Assembly: GCA_046593925.1 (NCBI GenBank)
Contig: JBKJQN010000033.1
Coordinates: 1 to 60,725, forward strand
Reading direction: 5' to 3'
Source: JAYVYM01 sp046593925
Lineage (GTDB): Bacteria > Actinomycetota > Actinomycetes > Mycobacteriales > SCTD01
Length of the DNA stretch: 60,725 nt
Within the stretch, counting starts at the first letter, position 1; each line of letters opens with the position of its first letter. Of the stretch, positions 23,381-31,995 are shown piece after piece. Under the pieces are notes generated by a model that was not told the DNA's origin, ran no database searches, and saw only the letters and a list, made by a program, of their open reading frames with translations. A program made the translations under genes and the position numbers.

Positions 23381-23455
23381 TCGCGCTGGCCTTCCGATCG
23401 GGTGGTGTGCGGTCGTGCTGGCTGCTCACCCGGGACGTCACTGGCCCTGCCGCAG

Positions 23456-23471
23456 ATGTCGGTAAGGTTAC
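23456..23471 (-). promoter_or_regulatory. Possible GlnR-like nitrogen box upstream of gltB
   Basis: The minus strand reads GTAAC-N6-GACAT, about 76-91 bases before the gltB start. This resembles one half of the actinobacterial GlnR consensus (GTnAC-N6-GAAAC), with two mismatches in the second pentamer. It would suit control of glutamate synthase by nitrogen supply, but the match is partial and only one pair is seen. Confidence 0.3.
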
Positions 23472-23575
23472 ACACAGCCCCGCGACGCCGCCTGCGATAC
23501 GCACGGCGTGGGCCGGGCAGCTCCCCCTGGATCATCGGACCGAGCGGCGGCGGGAGCGGATGGCACCAACGGGCC

Positions 23576-24994
23576 ATGGTGCCGGCGAGACAGGTGCCGC
23601 AGGCTGATGCGGTGCTGACGGTGCCCCCTACCCCGAGCCCCGCGCAGCGGACCACCAGGTCCGCCGACGCCGGCCGATGGCGGTTGCCCGCGGGACGCGA
23701 GCTCGCGCCCAGCGAGTTCGCCTGGCGGCACCGGTTCGTCGTGCTGCTGGTCGCCGCCCACCTGCCTGCGATCGTGCTCGTCTCCCTGGTACGCGGCCAC
23801 GGCCTGCTGGCGCCGCTGCTCCAGTCGCTGCCGATCCTCGGCCTGCTGGGGATCGCGATACTGCCGGTCGACCGCCGGCTGCGCTCGTGCGCAGCGACCT
23901 TGGCGCTGCTGGTGTGCTCCTCGGCGCTGGTCGAGGCGTTCGACGGGGCCGTCGAGCTGCAGTTCCACTACTTCGTGGTCGTCACGGTGATCGCGCTGTA
24001 CCAGGACTGGACGGCGTACGCGCTGGCGGTGGTCTTCGTGGCCGTGCAGTACGGCGCGGTGGGGGTCGGCGAGGGCAACTGGGGCCTGGGGCTGCTGCAC
24101 GCCGGCTTCGTGCTTGCCGAGTCGGCGGTGCTGGTGGTGTTCTGGCACGCCAGCGAGGCGTCCCGCGCCGACCAGGACCACCTGCGCGACGCCCTGCTGA
24201 CCGGTCAGACCAGCGTGCAGGCCCGGCTCGCCGAGACCGACCAGATCCGCAACGACCTGATCGGCACGGTCAGCCACGAGTTCCGGACGCCGCTGACCGG
24301 CATCCGCGGCGCGGCGCTGACCCTGCTCAAGCGCGGCGAGCGGCTCGACGCCGCCGGCCGGGCGCAGCTGCTGCACGCGGTGCTGGACCAGCAGGAACGG
24401 CTGTCCCGGCTGCTCGAGAACATGCTCACCGCGGCGCAGGCCACCGCCACCGACCCGACCGCCAGCGCGGAGGTCGACGGCGTGGCGGCAGAGGTCGCCA
24501 TGCTCGCCGGCGCAGCCCGTCCGCACTGCCCTGCCGTCTCGCTGCTCGTCGAGGCGGGCACCGTCGCACGCATCGACCGGCAGGCGCTGCATCAGGTGCT
24601 CGCCAACCTGATCGACAACGCCCAGCAGCACGGGGCGGACGGGGCGGTGCCGCTGGTCGCCGGCGGCAGCGACGAACGAGGCGTCTGGCTGACCGTCAGC
24701 AACGAGGGCACCACGCTGGACAGCGATACCGCACGGCGGCTCTTCGAGCCCTTCACGCAGGCCGAGAGCGGGCCGACCCGGACCCGCGAGGGCCTGGGCA
24801 TGGGCCTGTACGTCGTACGCCGGCTCATCGAGGTCTACGGCGGGGAGATCGTGCTGCGCAGCGAGGCCGGCTGGACGACCGTCGAGCTGCGGCTGCCCCG
24901 CGCGGGCAGCAGCACGCCGCAGCGCCGCAAGACCGACATCCTGCCGGTCGTGGGTCAGAGGCCGGACGCGCCGACCAGGCTCCCGACGCCGTAG
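23576..24994 (+). CDS. Membrane sensor histidine kinase (orphan)
   Basis: A two-component sensor of about 472 residues. Residues about 45-200 contain five or six hydrophobic spans (FVVLLVAAHLPAIVLVSLV through LLHAGFVLAESAVLVVF) with no large external loop. The HisKA phosphoacceptor is in IGTVSHEFRTPLTGIRG (His near 234), followed by the ATPase N-box NLIDNAQQHGADG and the G-box GLGMGLYVVRRLIEVYGG. No response regulator is adjacent, so the partner is unknown. The start is uncertain: ATG 23576 is used, but GTG 23579 and later GTGs are possible and no ribosome site is convincing. It diverges from gltB, and its last 40 bp overlap the VIT-family gene tail to tail. Confidence 0.88.
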   Translation: MVPARQVPQADAVLTVPPTPSPAQRTTRSADAGRWRLPAGRELAPSEFAWRHRFVVLLVAAHLPAIVLVSLVRGHGLLAPLLQSLPILGLLGIAILPVDRRLRSCAATLALLVCSSALVEAFDGAVELQFHYFVVVTVIALYQDWTAYALAVVFVAVQYGAVGVGEGNWGLGLLHAGFVLAESAVLVVFWHASEASRADQDHLRDALLTGQTSVQARLAETDQIRNDLIGTVSHEFRTPLTGIRGAALTLLKRGERLDAAGRAQLLHAVLDQQERLSRLLENMLTAAQATATDPTASAEVDGVAAEVAMLAGAARPHCPAVSLLVEAGTVARIDRQALHQVLANLIDNAQQHGADGAVPLVAGGSDERGVWLTVSNEGTTLDSDTARRLFEPFTQAESGPTRTREGLGMGLYVVRRLIEVYGGEIVLRSEAGWTTVELRLPRAGSSTPQRRKTDILPVVGQRPDAPTRLPTP

Positions 24995-25680
24995 GTGAGC
25001 AGGGCGGCGACGGCGCCGAGCAGCAGCTGCCGCCCACCGCTGTACAACGCGCTGCGGTCGGTGAAGCGGCTGACCAGTGCCCCGGCCCCGAACAGCGCCA
25101 GCAACGCCAGCACCACCGTGAGCAACAGCGTCGTGGCGCCCAGCAGGTAGGGAAGAAGGGGCACCAGCGCCCCGAAGGTGAAGGCGGCGAACGACGAGCC
25201 GGCGGCCACCCAGGGCGACGGCAGGTCGTCCGGGTCGACCCCGAGCTCCTCGCGGGCGTGCACCCGCCAGGCCTGCTCCGGGTCCAGTGACAGCTGGCGG
25301 GCCACCTCCCGCGCGGTGTCGGCGTCGACACCGCGGCTGCGGAAGGTCCCGGCCAGCTCGGCCTGCTCGGCGGCCGGCGCGCGGAGCAGCTCGGCCTTCT
25401 CGATCTCGATCTCGGCGCGGGTGAGCTCGGTCTGCGAGGCCACCGAGACGTACTCGCCGGTCGCCATCGAGAACGCCCCGGCGGCCAGCCCCGCGAGCCC
25501 GGCCAGCAGGACTGTCCGCGGCGCCGCGCCACCGCCCGCCACCCCCGCGATCAGCGCAGTGTTGCTCACCAGGCCGTCCATGACGCCGAAGACGGCGGGC
25601 CGCAGCCAGCCACCGGTCACGTCGCGGTGGTCCTGGTGGTGCTCGGGCCGCGTCCGTGAAGTCTCTGCCGACGTGGTCAC
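24955..25680 (-). CDS. VIT1/CCC1 family transporter
   Basis: Members move Fe2+ or Mn2+ across membranes. The 241-residue protein has the family's two N-terminal spans (PAVFGVMDGLVSNTALIAG and LAGLAAGAFSMATGEYVSV), a charged cytoplasmic metal-binding segment rich in Glu (about 70-140, LTRAEIEIEKAELLRAP), then three C-terminal spans (AAFTFGALVPLLPYLLG onward). The conserved FGVMDG and SMATGEYVS motifs are intact. GTG 25680 overlaps the lgt stop by 4 bp (GTGA), which fixes the start and implies coupled translation. Its 3' end overlaps the convergent kinase gene by 40 bp. Confidence 0.92.
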   Translation of the reverse strand: MTTSAETSRTRPEHHQDHRDVTGGWLRPAVFGVMDGLVSNTALIAGVAGGGAAPRTVLLAGLAGLAAGAFSMATGEYVSVASQTELTRAEIEIEKAELLRAPAAEQAELAGTFRSRGVDADTAREVARQLSLDPEQAWRVHAREELGVDPDDLPSPWVAAGSSFAAFTFGALVPLLPYLLGATTLLLTVVLALLALFGAGALVSRFTDRSALYSGGRQLLLGAVAALLTYGVGSLVGASGL

Positions 25681-26516
25681 GGGGTCGATGCTACGTCGGT
25701 CGGCGCCACCGGCGCCTCCTGGACGACGTCCTCGCGCCGGTGCCGCCGGCGCGCCACGAGATAGCCGACCGAGCCGGCTAAGACCACGGCCATCACGTAG
25801 TCGTTGAGGCGCAGCCCGAACAGCGTCGAGGCGTCGTCGACCCGCAGGGCCTCGATCCAGGCCCGGCCGACGGCGTACAGCGCGAGGTACAGCGCGAAGG
25901 CGCGGCCACCGGACAACCGCCAGCGCCGGTCGGCCCACAGCACCACCAGCGCGACCCCGACATCCCAGAGCGACTCGTACAGAAAGGTGGGGTGGAACGT
26001 CTCGACGTCGGCGTAGCGGGCCGGCCGGTGGGCCGGGTCGATCTCGAGCCCCCACGGCAGCGTCGTCGGGCGGCCGAACAGCTCCTGGTTGAACCAGTTG
26101 CCGAACCGCCCGATCGCCTGCGCCAGCGCGACACCCGGGGCGATCGCGTCCGCCAGCGCCCCGGGCCGGATGCCACGCCGACGACAGACGACCAGGCCGG
26201 CCAGCACGCCGCCGAGGACCCCGCCCGGGATGCCGAGGCCGCCCTGCCAGACGTAGAGCGCCCGGATCGGGTCGTCAAGGTAGGGCGCCGGGGAGGTGAC
26301 GACGTGGTAGATCCGGGCGCCGAGCAGACCGAATGGCACCGCGATCGTCGCGACGTCGGCAACCGCACCGGGCTGGCCACCGCGGGCGACGAACCGGCGG
26401 TTGCCCAACACCACCGCCACGACGATGCCGGCGATGATGCAGAAGGCATAGGCCCGCAGCGGCAGCGGTCCCAGGTACAGCACCCCCCTCGAAGGGCTCG
26501 GAAGGAAGGCCAGCAC
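25677..26516 (-). CDS. lgt: Prolipoprotein diacylglyceryl transferase
   Basis: Lgt transfers diacylglyceryl from phosphatidylglycerol to the lipobox cysteine of prelipoproteins, such as LivK in this window. The 279-residue membrane protein has about seven spans, the conserved Tyr-His pair IYHVV near 70-74, the signature GRFGNWFNQELFG at 136-148, HPTFLYESLWDV and the late FLNDY-like GLRLNDYVMA. GTG 26516 follows the trpA stop by 4 bp. The trpA-lgt adjacency is the standard actinobacterial arrangement, and both are probably on the trp transcript. Confidence 0.97.
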   Translation of the reverse strand: MLAFLPSPSRGVLYLGPLPLRAYAFCIIAGIVVAVVLGNRRFVARGGQPGAVADVATIAVPFGLLGARIYHVVTSPAPYLDDPIRALYVWQGGLGIPGGVLGGVLAGLVVCRRRGIRPGALADAIAPGVALAQAIGRFGNWFNQELFGRPTTLPWGLEIDPAHRPARYADVETFHPTFLYESLWDVGVALVVLWADRRWRLSGGRAFALYLALYAVGRAWIEALRVDDASTLFGLRLNDYVMAVVLAGSVGYLVARRRHRREDVVQEAPVAPTDVASTP

Positions 26517-26520
26517 CGGG

Positions 26521-27309
26521 TCAGCCTACGTAGCCGCGGACGCCGTCGGCGAGCTCGGCGGTCAGCGCCAGGACCGCTCCGGGACCGTGGTCGCGCAGTG
26601 CGCTGACCAGCGCAGAGCCGACGACCACGCCGTCGGCGAACGTCGCCACCTGCGCGGCCTGCGCCCCGGTGCTGACGCCCAGCCCGACGGCGACCGGCAG
26701 CTCGGTCTGCGCCCGGACCCGCGCGACCAGCTCCTGGGCCCGGCTGCCGACCTCGGCCCGCGCGCCGGTGACACCCATCACGGCGGCGGCGTAGACGAAC
26801 CCGCGGTTGGTGCGTCCCACGACGGCGATCCGCTCGTCGGTCGAGCTCGGTGCGACCAGGAAGACCGGGTCGATGTCGTGCTCGCGGGTGGCGGCGAGCC
26901 AGTCCGGCGCCTCCTCCGGGATCAGGTCCGGCGTGATCGCACCGCAGCCGCCGGCGGCTTTGAGGTCCGCGGCCCAGCGGGCGAAGCCGTAGGCGTGCAC
27001 CGGGTTCCAGTACCCCATCACCAGGGTCGGTGTGCCGGTCGCCGCGACGGCGGCGACCGTCCGCAGCACGTCGGCGGTGCGGGTGCCGGCCAGCAGGGAC
27101 GCCTGGTGGGCGGCCTGGATCACCGGGCCCTCCATCAGCGGGTCGCTGTAGGGCATCCCGACCTCGATCGCGTCCACGCCGCCCTCGACCATCGCGAGCA
27201 GGCCCTCGACGGCGCCGTCGTAGGACGGGAAGCCTGCCGGCAGGTAGCCCACCAGGGCGGCCCGCTGCTGGCTGCGGCAGCGCGTGAACAGCTCGTCGAG
27301 CTGGCTCAC
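26521..27309 (-). CDS. trpA: Tryptophan synthase alpha chain
   Basis: Cleaves indole-3-glycerol phosphate to indole and glyceraldehyde-3-phosphate, passing indole to TrpB. The 262-residue TIM barrel has the catalytic Glu in DAIEVGMPYSDPLMEGP (about 46-62), the catalytic Asp region GCGAITPDLIPEEA, the phosphate loop GVSTGAQAAQVATFADGVVVGSA and the subunit-contact loop VMGVTGAR. GTG 27309 overlaps the trpB stop by 4 bp, so the two subunits are translationally coupled. Confidence 0.98.
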   Translation of the reverse strand: MSQLDELFTRCRSQQRAALVGYLPAGFPSYDGAVEGLLAMVEGGVDAIEVGMPYSDPLMEGPVIQAAHQASLLAGTRTADVLRTVAAVAATGTPTLVMGYWNPVHAYGFARWAADLKAAGGCGAITPDLIPEEAPDWLAATREHDIDPVFLVAPSSTDERIAVVGRTNRGFVYAAAVMGVTGARAEVGSRAQELVARVRAQTELPVAVGLGVSTGAQAAQVATFADGVVVGSALVSALRDHGPGAVLALTAELADGVRGYVG

Positions 27310-28598
27310 GACGTCGGCTGCTCCCCCTCGTGCGCCCGCACCGGGTCGGACTGCGCGACCTTCTCGCCGGTCACCAGGCCGAACCAGCGGGCCGCGGTGT
27401 CGACGTCCTTGTCGCCGCGCCCCGACGTGTTGATGATGATGACCAGGTCACGGGCATCGCGGCCGGCGGCGACCTGGCCGCGGCCCCAGTCGCACGCGCC
27501 CGCGAAGGCATGCGCGGTCTCGATCGCGCACAGGATGCCCTCGCTCTTGGCGAGCTTGTCCAGGGCCTGCATCGCCCAGGCGTCGGAGATCCCGGAGTAG
27601 GTCGCCCGGCCGGTGTCGCGCAGCCAGGAGTGCTCCGGCCCGACACCGGGGTAGTCCAGGCCGGCGCTGATCGAGGTGGTGTCCATCGTCTGGCCGTCGT
27701 CGTCCTGCATCAGGTAGCTGCGTGAGCCGTGCAGGACGCCGGGGCGTCCGGCGGTCAGCGGGGCGGCGTGCCGGCCGGTCTCGACACCGTCGCCGCCGGC
27801 CTCGCAGCCGACCAGCGCCACGGCGGTGTCGGGGATGAAGGCGTGGAACAGGCCCATCGCATTGCTGCCGCCGCCGACGCAAGCGACCAGCGCATCGGGC
27901 AGCCGGCCGACCAGGTCCAGGCACTGCTGGCGGGCCTCGACGCCGATGGCGCGCTGGAAGTCGCGCACCATCGCCGGGAACGGGTGCGGGCCGGCCACCG
28001 AGCCGATGACGTAGTGCGTCGTGTCGACGTTGGTCACCCAGTCGCGCATCGCCTCGTTCATGGCGTCCTTGAGCGTGCGGGTGCCGCTGGTGACCGGGAC
28101 GACCTCCGCGCCGAGCAGCCGCATCCGGGCCACGTTCAGGGCTTGCCGCCGGGTGTCGGCCGCACCCATGTAGACGGTGCAGTCGAAGCCGAACAGCGCA
28201 CAGGCCGTCGCCGTGGCGACACCGTGCTGGCCGGCGCCGGTCTCCGCGATGACCCGCCGCTTGCCCATCCGCTGGGTGAGCATCGCCTGGCCGAGCACAT
28301 TGTTGATCTTGTGGCTGCCAGTGTGCGCGAGGTCCTCCCGCTTGAGCAGGATCCGGGCTCCGCCGGCGTGCTCGGACAGCCGGCGGGCGTCGCTGAGCGG
28401 GGTCGGCCGCCCGGCGTACGTGGTGAGCAGCCGGTCCAGCTCGGCCTGGAAGACCGGGTCGTTACCCGCCGCCAGGTGGGCGGCGGCGAGCTCGTCGAGC
28501 GCCGCGATCAGCGCCTCGGGGACGTAGCGGCCGCCGTACGGGCCGAAGTGGCCGGCAGTGTCCGGCAGCTCGCCGATGGGGGTCTGCAGGACGGTCAT
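27306..28598 (-). CDS. trpB: Tryptophan synthase beta chain
   Basis: Condenses indole with L-serine to tryptophan using PLP. The 430-residue protein has the PLP lysine K97 in AHTGSHKINN, the AETGAGQHGVATATACAL loop and the glycine-rich phosphate site VGGGSNAMGLF. The ATG at 28598 overlaps the trpC stop by one base (TGATG) and gives the conserved N-terminal LPDTAGHFGPYGGRYVPEA; an in-frame GTG/ATG eight codons earlier would lie inside trpC. Confidence 0.98.
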   Translation of the reverse strand: MTVLQTPIGELPDTAGHFGPYGGRYVPEALIAALDELAAAHLAAGNDPVFQAELDRLLTTYAGRPTPLSDARRLSEHAGGARILLKREDLAHTGSHKINNVLGQAMLTQRMGKRRVIAETGAGQHGVATATACALFGFDCTVYMGAADTRRQALNVARMRLLGAEVVPVTSGTRTLKDAMNEAMRDWVTNVDTTHYVIGSVAGPHPFPAMVRDFQRAIGVEARQQCLDLVGRLPDALVACVGGGSNAMGLFHAFIPDTAVALVGCEAGGDGVETGRHAAPLTAGRPGVLHGSRSYLMQDDDGQTMDTTSISAGLDYPGVGPEHSWLRDTGRATYSGISDAWAMQALDKLAKSEGILCAIETAHAFAGACDWGRGQVAAGRDARDLVIIINTSGRGDKDVDTAARWFGLVTGEKVAQSDPVRAHEGEQPTS

Positions 28599-29419
28599 CA
28601 GGGCTCTCCGCTCTCGGGGCACGTCGAGGGGTGGACGCCGGCGGTCACCAGCTCAGCGACGGCGTGCCGGGGATCGCCCCCGACAACCACACCTTCGCCG
28701 ACCAGCACGGCGTCCGCACCCGCGGCGGCGTACGCCAGCAGGTCGTGCGGGCCGCGGACGCCCGACTCGGCGATCTTCAGGACGCCGTCGGGGATCAACG
28801 GCGCGAGCCGGGCGAAGACCGACCGGTCGACCTGCAGGGTGCGCAGATCACGGGCGTTGACGCCGACGACCCGGGCGCCGGCGGCCAGTGCCCGGTCCAG
28901 CTCGGCCTCGTCGTGGACCTCGACCAGCGGGGTCATCCCGAGCGACTCGGTGCGTTCGAGCAGCGAGACCAGCGCCTCCTGCTCCAACGCCGCCACGATC
29001 AGCAGCACCAGGTCGGCGCCGTGCGCCCGTGCCTCCCACACCTGGAAGCTCGAGACAACGAAGTCCTTGCGCAGCAAGGGAACCGAGACACGGGCACGTA
29101 CCAGGTCCAGGTCACCGAGGCTGCCACCGAACCGCCGCCCCTCGGTCAGGACGCTGATGACGCTCGCGCCGCCCGCCTCGTAGTCGGCGGCCAGGCCGGC
29201 CGGGTCGGCAATCAAAGCCAGGGCGCCCTTGCTGGGGCTGCTGCGCTTGACCTCGGCGATGACAGCGACGCCCGGCCCGCGCAGCGCCGCGGCGCCGTCC
29301 AGGGCAGCGGGCTGCCCGGCCGCCCGCCGCTTGAGCGCGTCGAGCGTGGTGTGGGCCTGGCGTACGGCGAGGTCTTCGCGGACCCCGGCGAGGATCTCCT
29401 CGAGCACGGTCGCGGTCAC
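28598..29419 (-). CDS. trpC: Indole-3-glycerol phosphate synthase
   Basis: Closes the indole ring from carboxyphenylaminodeoxyribulose phosphate. The 273-residue TIM barrel has the catalytic lysine in VIAEVKRSSPSKG, PLLRKDFVV, VGVNARDLRTLQVD, the IAESGV strand and the phosphate-binding GADAVLVGEGVV. GTG 29419 starts 9 bp after the membrane-protein gene ends. It is a monofunctional TrpC; TrpF activity would come from PriA (39577-40290). Confidence 0.97.
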   Translation of the reverse strand: MTATVLEEILAGVREDLAVRQAHTTLDALKRRAAGQPAALDGAAALRGPGVAVIAEVKRSSPSKGALALIADPAGLAADYEAGGASVISVLTEGRRFGGSLGDLDLVRARVSVPLLRKDFVVSSFQVWEARAHGADLVLLIVAALEQEALVSLLERTESLGMTPLVEVHDEAELDRALAAGARVVGVNARDLRTLQVDRSVFARLAPLIPDGVLKIAESGVRGPHDLLAYAAAGADAVLVGEGVVVGGDPRHAVAELVTAGVHPSTCPESGEP

Positions 29420-29428
29420 CGGCTGAGC

Positions 29429-30028
29429 CTAGGCGGGCCCTCCGGACGACCCGTCGCCGGTCGGGTCCTCGCCGCGGTCCAGCGCCTCCCAGGCCTCCAC
29501 CTCCGGGCGGGCGGACGGTCGCTGGGCCCGAGCGGCGGGCGCCTCGTACCGGGCCGACAGCGCCGCCCACCGGCGGCCGCGGACCGCCACCACGAGGCCG
29601 CCGAGCGCCAGCAGGACGCCCGCAGCCAGCGTCACGGCCGGCCAGGGCGTGAAGCCCAGCGCGTCGTTGGTGACGACCTGCACCCCGGGCCGCCGCACCC
29701 CCCGGGCGAGCGCGGCGGCCGCGCCCTCGGACAGCGCCCCGGCGGTCGCCACGACCACGGCCAGGCCGGCCGCAGCCAGCAGCGCCCCGACGACGACCCG
29801 CCCGACCCCGCGGGTGGCGGCGAGGGCCGCGACACCTGCCAGGCCGACCAGGGCCAGTGGCGGCAGGGCCGACTCAAGGTCGCTGCCGGTCACCACGAGC
29901 GACCGGGCCGGCAGTGGCGGGGCCTGCGGGAGGCTGACGTCGACCCAGGCCCGGCCCGCGGCCAGCAGCACCAGGGCGGCGCCGATCAGCACCAGCAGCA
30001 GGGCGAGCCGCAGCTCGCGGTTCTTCAC
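29429..30028 (-). CDS. Trp-operon-associated membrane protein (TIGR02234 type)
   Basis: A 199-residue protein with about four membrane segments (LALLLVLIGAALVLLAAGRAW, LALVGLAGVAALAA, VVVGALLAAAGLAVVV, VTLAAGVLLALGGLVVAV) and a polar C-terminal tail. Length, topology and position between trpE and trpC fit the actinobacterial Trp-region conserved membrane protein, whose function is unknown. GTG 30028 is 5 bp after the trpE stop and begins just before the first span; the frame stays open into trpE but that part is antisense-like in composition. A role near tryptophan metabolism is only suggested by its conserved position. Confidence 0.88.
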   Translation of the reverse strand: MKNRELRLALLLVLIGAALVLLAAGRAWVDVSLPQAPPLPARSLVVTGSDLESALPPLALVGLAGVAALAATRGVGRVVVGALLAAAGLAVVVATAGALSEGAAAALARGVRRPGVQVVTNDALGFTPWPAVTLAAGVLLALGGLVVAVRGRRWAALSARYEAPAARAQRPSARPEVEAWEALDRGEDPTGDGSSGGPA

Positions 30029-30033
30029 CGGCG

Positions 30034-31545
30034 TCAGACGCCGCGCAGCGTCGCGGCGACCGCGACGGCCCGCAGCACGGCGGCCGCCTTGTTGCAGCAC
30101 TCCTCGTGCTCGGCCTGCGGGTCGCTGTCGGCGACCAGCCCGGCACCCGCCTGGACATACGCCTTGCCGCCGTGCAGCACCGCGGTGCGGATCGCGATCG
30201 CCATGTCCATGTCGCCCGCAGCGTCGAGATAGCCGACGGTCCCGGCGTACACCGCCCGCCGGGTGGGCTCGAGGGACTCGATGATCTCCATCGCGCGAGG
30301 CTTCGGGGCGCCGCTGACGGTGCCGGCCGGGAACGTCGCGGTGAGCACGTCGAGCGCGTCGCGGCCCTGCTGGACCTCGCCGAACACCGTCGACACCAGG
30401 TGCATGACGTGGCTGTAGCGCTCGACCCGCATCAGGTCGTCGACGTCGACGGTGCCGGGCCGGCAGACCCGCCCGAGGTCGTTGCGGGCCAGGTCGACGA
30501 GCATCACGTGCTCGCTGCGCTCCTTCGGATCGGCACGCAGCTCGGCGGCCAGCCGGGCGTCCTGCTCCGGGGTCGCGCCACGCGGGCGGGTGCCGGCCGG
30601 CGGGTGAACGACCGCGCGGCTGCCGGTCACCGTGACCAGCGCTTCGGGCGAGGAGCCGACGACGTCGTACGGGCTCTGCCGCCCCGCGAAGCGCAGCAGG
30701 TACATGTACGGCGAGGGGTTGGTGGCCCGCAGCACCCGGTAGACGTCGAGCGCGTCGACGTCGGTGGTGGTCTCGAAGCGCTGGCTGAGCACCACCTGGA
30801 AGGCGTCACCCGCGCGGATGTGCTGTCGCACCCGCTCGACACCGGCCAGGTACGCCTCGGGGCTGGTGCCACTACGGACCTCCGCGACCGCCGCCAGGTC
30901 CAGCGTCGCGACGCTGGGCTCGCTGGCCTTCGCGAGGTCGGCGGCCATCGCGTCGAGCCGCGCGACGGCGTCGTCGTAGCCGCCGGTGGTGACACCCCGT
31001 ACCACGTTCGCGATCAGCAGGACGGTGCCATCGGCGTGGTCCAGGACGGCCAGGTCGGTGACCAGCAGCATCGCCAGCTCGGGCATCCCGAGGTCGTCGA
31101 CGCTGGTTTCGGGGAGCCGCTCCAGTCTTCGCACAACGTCGTAGGAGAGGTAGCCGACCAGCCCGCCGGTGAGCGGCGGCAGGCCCTCCCGGCGGGGGCT
31201 GCGCAGCCTGCGCGACAGCGCGATGACCGCCTGCAGCGGGTCGTCGGGTAGATCGGGCGGTGCGGTCGCGGGGTCGCCGAGCCACTGCGTACGGCCGTTC
31301 CGCTCCGTCAAGGTGCCCGCGCACCGGACCCCGACGAAGGACCACCGCGACCACTGCCGGCCCTGCTCGGCGGACTCCAGCAGGAAGGTCCCGGGGCGGT
31401 TGCCGGCGAGCTTGCGGTAGATGCCGACGGGGGTCTCGCCGTCGGCCAGCAGCCGCCGGGTGACCGCCACGACGGGGGCGTCGTCGGCCGCGAACTGCTC
31501 GCGGGTCGGGCTGGTCGCGCCGGCCGCGAGCGAGGCCGCGCTCAC
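30034..31545 (-). CDS. trpE: Anthranilate synthase component I
   Basis: Forms anthranilate from chorismate, using ammonia from a TrpG subunit that is not in this window. The 503-residue protein has the feedback-site FLLESAEQG near 54, then the chorismate-binding domain with AGDAFQVVLSQRFE, NPSPYMYLLRF, SSPEALVTV, HPPAGTRPRG, RNDLGRVCRPGTV and the C-terminal YVQAGAGLVADSDPQAEHEECCNKA. GTG 31545 overlaps hisI's stop by 4 bp, so there is no space for a classical Trp leader peptide directly before trpE. Confidence 0.97.
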   Translation of the reverse strand: MSAASLAAGATSPTREQFAADDAPVVAVTRRLLADGETPVGIYRKLAGNRPGTFLLESAEQGRQWSRWSFVGVRCAGTLTERNGRTQWLGDPATAPPDLPDDPLQAVIALSRRLRSPRREGLPPLTGGLVGYLSYDVVRRLERLPETSVDDLGMPELAMLLVTDLAVLDHADGTVLLIANVVRGVTTGGYDDAVARLDAMAADLAKASEPSVATLDLAAVAEVRSGTSPEAYLAGVERVRQHIRAGDAFQVVLSQRFETTTDVDALDVYRVLRATNPSPYMYLLRFAGRQSPYDVVGSSPEALVTVTGSRAVVHPPAGTRPRGATPEQDARLAAELRADPKERSEHVMLVDLARNDLGRVCRPGTVDVDDLMRVERYSHVMHLVSTVFGEVQQGRDALDVLTATFPAGTVSGAPKPRAMEIIESLEPTRRAVYAGTVGYLDAAGDMDMAIAIRTAVLHGGKAYVQAGAGLVADSDPQAEHEECCNKAAAVLRAVAVAATLRGV

Positions 31546-31928
31546 ATCCGGCCCGCCGCCACGACGGCCGGGAGGTGGTCGGCGTCGAAGCAGGTCCGGT
31601 CACCGGTGTGGCAGGCGCCGCTGCCAGCCTGGTCGACCTTGACCAGCAGCGTGTCGCCGTCGCAGTCCAGTGCGACCGACCGGACCCACTGCTGGGAGCC
31701 GGACGTATCGCCCTTGACCCAGTACTCCTGCCGGCTGCGCGACCAGTAGGTGCAGCGACCGGTGGTGAGCGTGCGGTGCAGCGCCTCGTCGTCCATCCAG
31801 CCCACCATCAGCACCTCGCCGGTGTCGTGCTGCTGGGCGACCGCGACGACCAGGCCGTGGGCGTCGCGCTTGAGGCGGGCAGCGACAGCGGGGTCGAGGT
31901 CGGACGGGCGCACGGCACTGGCGGTCAT
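31542..31928 (-). CDS. hisI: Phosphoribosyl-AMP cyclohydrolase
   Basis: Opens the purine ring of phosphoribosyl-AMP in histidine synthesis. The 128-residue protein has the family motifs MVGWMDDEALHRTLTTG, YWSRSRQEYWVKGDTSG and the metal/catalytic region LDCDGDTLLVKVDQAGSGACHTGDRTCF, with both zinc-site cysteines. ATG 31928 has AGGA upstream and starts at the usual MTAS N-terminus. It lacks the HisE pyrophosphohydrolase domain, as usual in actinobacteria. It diverges from an MFS gene across 67 bp and is coupled to trpE. Confidence 0.97.
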   Translation of the reverse strand: MTASAVRPSDLDPAVAARLKRDAHGLVVAVAQQHDTGEVLMVGWMDDEALHRTLTTGRCTYWSRSRQEYWVKGDTSGSQQWVRSVALDCDGDTLLVKVDQAGSGACHTGDRTCFDADHLPAVVAAGRM

Positions 31929-31995
31929 CCGCCCATCCTGCCAGCGGCGACGCAACTCGTTCGCACCGTCGGCCCCGGCGGGCGAGACTGCAGCG

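Noticed and set aside
28321..28335. gtgtgcga in trpB as a third copy of the palindromic element
   Set aside because: Only a few bases match one arm and there is no facing arm.
31929..31995. Tryptophan leader peptide/attenuator before hisI-trpE
   Set aside because: Only 67 bp separate hisI from the divergent MFS gene, trpE overlaps hisI, and no Trp-rich short ORF or alternative hairpins are visible.
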